NCBI GenBank assembly: GCA_030549495.1
Contig: JAUIRK010000952.1
Span: 558,001 to 622,000 of the forward strand
From: Nectonema munidae
Taxonomy: Eukaryota > Nematomorpha > Nectonematoida > Nectonematidae
Direction: 5' to 3'
DNA length: 64,000 nucleotides
Below, one piece after another: positions 57,267 to 64,000 of this stretch. The notes beneath the pieces were generated by a model that saw nothing but the letters and a program-made list of their open reading frames with translations, did no database searches and was not told the DNA's origin. Each line of letters starts with the position of its first letter. Position 1 is the first letter of the stretch. The position numbers and the translations under genes are program-made.

Positions 57267-57400
57267 TTAACCCATTTACGGCCAATGTTCCTATTTTGGA
57301 ACATAAGTAATTTCTTCGTCTGCTTTTTTCAATGACTTTGAATATAAATCGTCTGCGTTTTTTAGATATCGTCTGCTTTGCTTGGCCTTAAATGGGTTAA
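57267..57400. mobile_element. TTAA MITE (palindrome GTTCC..GGAAC)
   Basis: TTAACCCATTTACGGCCAAT left, GGCCTTAAATGGGTTAA right, core ATGTTCCTATTTTGGAACAT. Its right TTAA lies 87 bp before OAT exon 2. Confidence 0.88.
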
Positions 57401-57487
57401 TTTTATGCGTATTCAACTAAAAAATACGAATGTTTCAAATCAAAAATTTGAAAGCTTATAATTTTTGGATATTTGTATTTACTTCAG

Positions 57488-57712
57488 GGGTGTTTGTATG
57501 GGATGTTGAAGGAAAACGCTATTTTGACTTTCTTAGCGCGTATAGCGCGATCAATCAAGGCCACTGCCACCCAAAGATCATTGATGCGTTGCAGAAGCAA
57601 GCAAATGTCCTCTCTCTTTCTTCCAGAGCCTTCTATAATGACCAACTTGGTGTTTATGCCAAGTTCATCACTAAACTCTTCGGCTACGACAAAGTTCTGC
57701 CCATGAATACAG
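57488..57712 (+). CDS. OAT: Ornithine aminotransferase, coding exon 2
   Basis: Acceptor TTTACTTCAG, then 225 nt encoding (G)[59 protein letters not shown] and [14 protein letters not shown], with donor ACAG|GTAAGC (phase 1). This matches the OAT region with the [20 protein letters not shown] and SRAFYN blocks that line the active-site entrance. Both ends are phase 1, so the exon keeps the frame with its neighbours. No damage is seen. Confidence 0.95.
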
Positions 57713-57777
57713 GTAAGCCAATGTTTTTACTATTTTTTAACACAAGAATTATTCTGTTAATTATAGGTTTTTTTTAA

Positions 57778-59234
57778 AAGCACACCGTCACTTTGTTTTT
57801 GCTAAACTTTTTTGAAATCGTATGCTTCATTTGATATTTAATTTAATCCCCACTTCAACTTTATAGCTTTGCATAAAAAATTACAGCGCCTAAAAACGTT
57901 AAAGTTGTACTTATTTTCTGCCTAAAAAATTCTAGCACTATTGATAATCCATTTTTAAGTGTGTTGATTTCGAAATGTGACCCACACGGCATAATTTATT
58001 TTGTTTATTTATTGTAGGCAGATTTAAAAAAATTTAATTTGTAAAATGGTTTACTTAAAAAGAAAATTCTAAATGTATTATGATATAAATTACGCCAATT
58101 TCAATTTAATTCTGAATCAAAATCATCGTCATGCTTTTTTTCACCATCAAAGTTAGATATAGAATGGCCTGACTCATCGAAATGGTCAAAGAAAATATTT
58201 TATCCAAAAAGTGATTTTTAATAATATACATAATTACTATAAAAAATATTATCTCTGTTTCATGAGCCTAATTTTCAGATTAAAATAAAACTGATAGTTT
58301 AAAACAAATAAAATTGATTTCTTAAACCCCCGAACGTTGAGTTTTTCCCTTGAGCCTATGCCATATTTTGACTCAACTAAAATTAAACTTGTAATAAAAA
58401 AAGTACATAAAAATTGAGCATGTAAATTCAAGCCTAGTTATAAACGAAGCTATAATGTTTTGTCAAATCCACTTAAATAAAAAGATGTATTTTCTATTAC
58501 TTGAATAATAATATATGCTTAACGCCATCTATCTTTTGACATTGACATATGAAAACCAAGATATTTTATATTTCTATACGGAGCTTTAAATGATTTTTCA
58601 AAGAATTTCTTTTAGTAAATAGAAATATCTAATTGAAATGTGAGTTCTAAAATTGAGAATTCTCGTCATTTCCTTGCTTCATGTGATTTTTAAGCTGTGA
58701 AAAAAACATTCCTTTTGTTGAAATTGAAGGCGTGCAATCTGAAGATTGTAGAGATGTGTTCATATGCAGCTAGCTCTTCTACCTATGCTGGAACATTTTA
58801 GTGTTAAAGACATAAAATTAAAAATTTTCTATTTAGTGGTAGAGTTGATGTCGTTTCTGATTACAAGCAGAATCACAGAAATTCTTACAATCGTAATCAA
58901 AATCATAATAACTTTTTTAAAAAACTATACCTACCTATAGAACCACAAAAATGAGGTTCTCTCAATTATTGTAGCGCTGGAACCTTCTCTGGTATACATC
59001 ATGATAACGAGCAAAGTTTCTTCATAAACTAAAAATGGCGCCTGTAATCATGCATCAGCACAGATGATGATCCCGGAAGCTACTGGGAACTGAAGCAATC
59101 CATCTTTGCACGGCAAGTTTCTTTACTAATGAAAATCAGAATTAGAATCGATTCTTGATCAACAGAATCAGAAAAGAGTGAGGGTGGGGCGAACGCGTGA
59201 GGGGATAATACGTTTGTGAACCCTTGATCTAACC
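57778..59234. other. OAT intron 2, no gene seen
   Basis: AT-rich sequence without recognisable coding or repeat structure. Confidence 0.4.
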
Positions 59235-59925
59235 CAGCGTTTTTCAAGCTTTTCATCCTCATGGAATTTATATCACTTTCGTATATTTTTTATCAAGTAT
59301 TTGCAATTGAAGGGAAAGAGAATTAGATTCAAGACAAAAAAGATTCTCAATTAAACGAACTATTCTATAATTAAGAAGACTAAACTATGATTTTAAAAAA
59401 TGAAATTATTAAAACCGGTTTGAGAAAAATTGGTACTTATGTATCGAGCTTATTAGAAATGGTAGATAAAATTCTTGCTTCTCATTTATGATACCTGATT
59501 AAAGAGTTTGCATTCAAACAAAACTTCTAAAAAGATTGATTCTTCATTTAAAATTCTTTCATTGTAAAATTCCAATCCTTTGCTAATAATAATAAATTTA
59601 TTTTGTTTTATCTTAATTTCAGATTTCATCGCATCTTTAAATTAATTATTTTTGAACGCTATGTAAATTATAATGACTTTTTTGTTTACATTTTGAAAGT
59701 TCATTTATATATTTGAGCTAGCATGCTACAAATATATAACTTAAGTAATTATGTCGTTAATTAAAAAAATTATTATTACTATGAAATGGAATAAAATATA
59801 CTCGAAAGATCATTAGTTTATCTTTGTATTTTTTGCGAAACCCTATGGTTCCGAAAAGTAGTGTATTGAGAAAATTATTCTAGAGGCGGAGGGGTCATTG
59901 TAACTAGGTTGTGGTTATTATAATG

Positions 59926-60255
59926 AAAGTTATTACCTATACTTTGCAATTTGCACGATTTTAAATATTATATTTGTCGAATAATCAAAGAATCGAAAAA
60001 TGTTCAAATCAAAAAATATTTATTCTTTTTAAATATATCGTTAGCTCCCCTTACTTTTAGTTTCGTATGTGCATAATTTGATAAAAATTTATTATTAAAG
60101 ACTTGGTTTATCTTTCTATTTTAAAAGTAAGGGGAGCCAACGATATATTTAAAAAGAATAAATATTTTTTGATTTGAACATTTTTCGATTCTTTGATTAT
60201 TCGACAAATATAATATTTAAAATCGTGCAAATTGCAAAGTATAGGTAATAACTTT
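59926..60255. repeat. 134-bp near-perfect inverted repeat (fold-back)
   Basis: Arms 59926-60059 and 60122-60255 are inverted copies differing at one base (GTTAGCT versus GTTGGCT), with a 62-bp spacer. It includes GTAAGGGGAGC and a phased AT-rich part. A transcript would fold into a long double-stranded stem. Confidence 0.95.
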
Positions 60256-60545
60256 TGTAACATCGTATGAGGTAGCAAAATATGAACAGAAAGTTTGATA
60301 TTTTTTGATTTTTTAAAGAATATTTTTCGATTCTTTGATTACAGAATTTTATTTTGATTATTTGATAAAATATATTATATAGGTTGGAGATGAACCATCG
60401 GAGTATACAGGTATAATGTATATAGGTAATAACTATGTAGATCGTTCCGAATGAGGTATATCAAATCTTACATCTAGAGAATGTGAACAGAAAGTTGAAC
60501 ATTGTCTTAGTTATATGTAATGGAATAGAAACCATCGTAGTATAC

Positions 60546-60690
60546 AGGTTGAAGATGAATCATCGTAGTATACAGGTTGGAGATGAATTATCGTAGTATA
60601 CAGGTTGGAGATGAATCATTGTAGTATATAGTTTGGAGATGAATCATCGTAGAATACAGGTTGGAGGAGAATCATCGTAATATACGGGTT
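60546..60690. repeat. 28-bp minisatellite, about 5 units
   Basis: Unit GTTGGAGATGAATCATCGTA followed by GTATACAG, each copy 1-4 bases off. An isolated unit lies at 60381-60409, and partial ones near 60520-60550. Confidence 0.85.
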
Positions 60691-60924
60691 GGAGATAACA
60701 CGCAAGTTGTCTACCCGCGTTCAACCGTACAGGTTATGAGATATATATATATATATATATTTTAAATAAACTGCAAGGCAAACAAATATAGATGATCGAT
60801 GCTTCATTGGCCCAATGCCCCTTCCCCGAATACTCGACACTGGTTGCGGAAAACACCGGTTGAGAAATACTGAATTCTAAACGACGATTAAACGTTTTTC
60901 TACTTATCTAGGAATAGTCAAGAA

Positions 60925-60975
60925 CAGGAATCGAACCCAGATCATTTAGATCGAGACCCTACGCGATCTTCGTTT
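60925..60975 (-). mobile_element. tRNA-derived SINE head, second family
   Basis: Minus strand GTAGGGTCTCGATCTAAATG then GATCTGGGTTCGATTCCTG. It has the B box GGTTCGATTCC and the same head as at 46468. The body was not recognised. Confidence 0.45.
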
Positions 60976-61033
60976 ATTTTTCAAGGGTGATTTTTTCCTT
61001 ATTCCATATCGACCATTTCTAAGAAGTTTTCAG

Positions 61034-61556
61034 TTGTTCTTTTCATTTTTTTCTATATTTGGCCTGCTTTTTCCTCATTTTGAATTTCTCCAAATCAACT
61101 GTCTCAATGTTAAATTTGGTCTTTCGCATTTTTACCTTCTACATACATGCGCACTACTTTCCTCACCCATTTATCTTGATCTTTCCTTTCCAAATGAGCC
61201 ATCCATCTCAATCTATTACTAAATTTTCAGCATCCAATCTTCTTACTTCGTCCAATTCCATATTCCCTTCAATTGATCTGAGCATTTTTTTCTCACTATT
61301 CACTAGTCCTTTTTCATCAGCTTTACGTAGGGCCCATGTTTCACTTCCATATACTAAAAAAGTTCTAAACCCCACATAATTCTCTAAGCGTTGCCCATGC
61401 GTTTCTAATTCTTCTACTTATTTCTATTTCACACGAGCCGTCCTCTTCCACCGCAACTCCGAAATAATTTAAGCTCTTAACGATATCATATTCGCCATTT
61501 TCTATTTCACATATATTAATACTAAACCATTTGAAATCTAAAAAAAGTTCCTAGAA
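61034..61556 (-). mobile_element. LINE reverse transcriptase, C-terminal fragment
   Basis: The minus strand reads CEIENGEYDIVKSLNYFGVA, VEEDGSCEIEISRRIRNAWA and TLRELCGV, then a stop. In another frame it continues YGSETWALRKADEKG, MLRSIEGNMELDEVRRLDAE and WKGKIKI. This is the thumb/post-RT part of RTE/L1-like LINE ORF2 (known pattern: K-x-L-G, EDG-x-C, EI-xx-RI-xx-AW, YG-x-E-x-W-xx-R). At least two interruptions. It lies in OAT intron 2, antisense to the gene. Confidence 0.7.
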
Positions 61557-61633
61557 ATTCCCATTTCTTCCTTATCAGGAAATATCTCTTATCGATACTT
61601 ATTCTACTTCCTATCTCCATCTCATATTCGTGC

Positions 61634-61695
61634 GTTAGCCCATTGAGGACCAGTTTGACACCGGTGTAGTTAAAATGCCCTTTTAGCAATTGGAA
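61634..61695. mobile_element. TTAA MITE, fragment (palindrome ACACCGGTGT)
   Basis: TTAGCCCATTGAGGACCAGT followed by TTGACACCGGTGTAG, a perfect 10-bp palindrome in the usual place beside this end. The rest is lost. Confidence 0.5.
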
Positions 61696-61869
61696 TCTCG
61701 TTGAAGTATTTAGCGCGTCCTTTTTCTATCCACTTCCTTGGCTGAATAGACTGTTATACTGATATTTTAATACTTCTTTCAATAAAATGTTTCTTCTCAC
61801 GATGCAGTTATTGATTCGCCACTTTCTCCCGCCAAAACCACCATATGTTATATATCTTTTAAATTTTAG

Positions 61870-62093
61870 GCGTGGAAGGAGGCGAGACAGCTTGCAAACT
61901 GGCAAGGAAGTGGGCGTACGATGTGAAGAAGGTAGAGCCGAATAAAGCCGTCATACTCTTCGCTTCCAACAACTTTTGGGGACGCACGCTCAGTGCATGC
62001 TCTTCCTCTTCGGATCCAGATTGCTACGGTGGCTTCGGTCCTTTCATGCCCGGTTTCAAGATCATTCCATACAATGACGTTCAAGCCTTGCAA
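61870..62093 (+). CDS. OAT: Ornithine aminotransferase, coding exon 3 (gene runs off the right edge)
   Basis: Acceptor AAATTTTAG, then (G)[38 protein letters not shown] and [20 protein letters not shown]. The donor is probably CAA|GTAATG at 62094 (phase 0). [15 protein letters not shown] joins exactly to PMNT-G of exon 2 and is the OAT cofactor-phosphate region. NFWGRT and GFGPFMPGF are likewise family blocks. The cofactor lysine and the C-terminal half are expected in later exons beyond base 64000. Nothing suggests damage. The donor is weaker than the others, so the exact end is slightly uncertain. Confidence 0.93.
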
Positions 62094-62204
62094 GTAATGC
62101 ATTACGCTCTTTTCTCAACATTCAATGCCTTCCCCGTATTTGAGCATCGAAAGGCAGTGCTTATTTATGAGTTAGAGATTGACATCAGATTTGACATCCT
62201 AGCG

Positions 62205-63740
62205 CAGTGGTTCCCAACCTTTTTTTATCCCGTTCCCCCTTTTTCAGTTCCTTTTTTACCTGTGGACCTCTACAACTGAATAGTTTTAGCCAACAAAATT
62301 AATCAAAGATTTTTATGCAAAAATGATTGTAGTCATTTGATTAAAACGTATGCTTATTCATATGAAATCAGAGAAATCGTAAAGCATTTTTATTTAAGAG
62401 TAAAATACACAGCAAAAAAATAATATTTTAAAATGTTGTTCTAGTTGCAGAGTGTAGGCGTATATTGAACGCAAAAACAAAATAACATATAAAATAAAAA
62501 TCATATATGAAATATATTTATAAATAAAAAATTATTTTATGTGTTTTGTTAATATATAACATATATTATTATGCCATATTTGAATAAAAATATCATATAA
62601 CCTGTATGAATAAAACACAAAAAATAACAAAAGAGCAGAGAATGAAATTCCTTATTGTTTGCAAAAAAAGCATCAGTTTATGCTTCCTTCTCAATGGGAC
62701 TTTTGTTGTTGTTTTTGAGCAACCAGTTCATGAATCCTTGGCTCAGTGACAGCCAGTGAACACCTTCAAATGTTAAAGAAGGCATCAATTAGTATAAACT
62801 TATCTTTATTAAAACTTAACTCTAAAACTTATGAAAAGTATTGAGGTTATATGTAGGTAAGTATGAATTGATGTGATTAAGATACTATATTAATGTAATA
62901 TGACATACCTCAAGCCATCTTCCACAGGCAGCTTATTCCTTGATTTTGTTTTTCGCACAGATAGGTTGAAGCAAGAAGCAAAAGAACTCGAACTGCTGGA
63001 TCGCTAATTTTTGTATATGATTCCATCATTGAACACCAGAAGCTAGGCAAGGAGTTTGATAGGAACAAATTCTTGGCTGTTGAATCGTGGATAAGCTCAA
63101 TGAACTCTTCTTGAGCCTCTTCTAAGGCATCATCAATCTGACATAAAAACGGATTTTTAGCTAGTTCTGCATTTTTAGGGCTTAAGTCAGGAAAGTATCG
63201 GTCAAATTCATCGTCTAGCTGAGACAAGTGATCCATGATTTCCTTGGATAAAGTACTTCGGACGAGACCATCAGCAAGAATTTCACTCAATAATGGAAAC
63301 ATAAATTTTTCTAAACTCACTCTGTTCTTATACAGCTTCAATTTCGCCAAAAATTACTAGTATTGAGTCACAGTGGTTGAGCAAATTCTTTTCCTTTAAG
63401 TTTTAAGTTCACCTGGTTCAATATTTCAAATATGTCTACAAGATAAGCCAGACGGAGCTCAAAGTGTTCAGATTTCAATATATCCAACAGCTCATATTTT
63501 TTCTTTAAGGCAAGAAACATTTTAACGTTTTCGCGAAGAGAAAAAAAGCGGGACAAAAATCCGATAATTTGTTCTTTCACATCAACTGACATGTCGCTAA
63601 TTCTTCGCTGGATTGTATTATTCGAGATAGGTATATCAGTCAGTTTCTGTGCTGCTTCTTTTCCAATGACCCTTTTGCACAAGGTAGAATCAATTCTTCA
63701 GCAATTGTGTTTGATTTTTTTTTCGGGCTACTAAGTTAGC
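62205..63740 (-). mobile_element. hAT transposon, ZBED5-like, internally deleted (hAT-9)
   Basis: The 3' end of the minus-strand element is CAGTGGTTCCCAACCTTTTT at 62205. Transposase pieces on the minus strand are 63682-63368 (VIGKEAAQKLTDIPISNNTI, RRISDMSVDVKEQIIGFLSR, then directly RLAYLVDIFEILNQVNLKLK) and 63350-62910 (LYKNRVSLEKFMFPL, DDEFDRYFPDLSPKNAEL, SLPSFWCSMMESYTKISDPA, LLLLASTYLCEKQ). The whole catalytic middle (the DE-T region and the RWLSRG region) is missing between IIGFL and RLAYL, so it is an internally deleted, inactive copy. The other end probably lies beyond 63740 or was lost. Confidence 0.75.
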
Positions 63741-64000
63741 CACTCGGTAAAAAATGAAGGTTAACATATAACAACAACAAGGGTATTCATATTTTAAACA
63801 AAAAATGAAAACAATAGGAAAAATTAGTGCATTATGTGATTTAAGATTTTATAAATGAATGCAAAAATAGGAAGCGAATGCAAAAATTTATTGCTAAAAA
63901 ATTGTATAAATATGAGAACACAGCTTTTTATAGCACAACCATAAAAGATTATTTTATAAGTTGGTAATTTTTATGAAATTTATAATCTTTATTGTTAATA
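63741..64000. other. AT-rich sequence at the right edge, no gene seen
   Basis: No exon or repeat was recognised. It presumably belongs to the next OAT intron or the outer part of the hAT element. Confidence 0.35.

Larger units (their letters stand above)
59235..60872. mobile_element. Possible non-autonomous hAT in OAT intron 2
   Basis: Left end CAGCGTTTTTCAAGCTTTTC. The right end read in reverse is CAGTATTTCTCAACCGG. Both resemble the CAGxGTTTCTCAACC ends of hAT elements. A second, weaker right-type end lies near 59850-59880 (CCTATGGTTCCGAAAAGTAG). The flanks match only after a 2-bp shift (ATCTAACC and TTCTAAAC). The interval includes the fold-back and minisatellite described next. Confidence 0.35.

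Noticed and set aside
61866-62102. Minus-strand 78-codon frame over OAT exon 3
   Set aside because: The plus strand encodes conserved OAT sequence with correct splice sites. The antisense frame is a by-product.

Overview
The window is a stretch of AT-rich, repeat-dense eukaryotic genomic DNA. Spliced host exons, polyadenylation-type signals, tRNA-derived SINEs, LINE fragments and many hAT and piggyBac-type DNA transposons all point to an invertebrate. An arthropod is the likeliest host. A copepod-like crustacean fits the composition, but this is inference and no sequence here fixes the species.

Three host genes can be supported. (1) A minus-strand gene enters from the right side of the first 25 kb and runs off the left edge. 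It has an SH3 exon at 24734-25007, a 61-nt linker exon at 13168-13228, a second SH3 exon of CD2AP/CIN85 type at about 12893-13094, and two serine/asparagine-rich exons at 2183-2357 and 1186-1481. A candidate alternative first exon lies at 17562-17711. (2) TMEM9, a small endo-lysosomal membrane protein, lies on the plus strand at 39830-40414 as one uninterrupted coding block. (3) The first three coding exons of mitochondrial ornithine aminotransferase (OAT) lie on the plus strand at 53087-53264, 57488-57712 and 61870-62093. The rest of OAT, including its PLP lysine, lies beyond the right edge.

Mobile DNA fills nearly everything else. 0-1 kb holds an internally deleted piggyBac. 5-12.5 kb holds three hAT elements, one of them with terminal repeats at both ends and one carrying a nested insertion. 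14.6-20 kb and 27.8 kb hold a tRNA-derived SINE family, including one inverted pair. 21.6-23.1 kb is a GATA array of about 1.45 kb, and 6.55-6.96 kb is an AC array. 28.4-29.3 kb is a LINE with RNase H. 31.8-38.3 kb is a run of four different hAT remnants. 41-46 kb holds short hAT MITEs, two with perfect 8-bp target duplications. 46.7-49.9 kb is a 3.1-kb hAT with matching ends. 59-61.6 kb, inside an OAT intron, holds a 134-bp near-perfect fold-back, a 28-bp minisatellite and a LINE fragment. 62.2-63.7 kb is another hAT.

The most interesting pattern is a family of roughly 14 short elements of about 104-138 bp, inserted at TTAA and scattered over the window. They share ends (TTAACCC...GGGTTAA) and a repeated CAGACGA motif. 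Each subgroup carries a different palindromic word at the same place near one end. The palindrome's symmetry is kept while its sequence changes, which suggests selection for a two-fold binding site or a hairpin.
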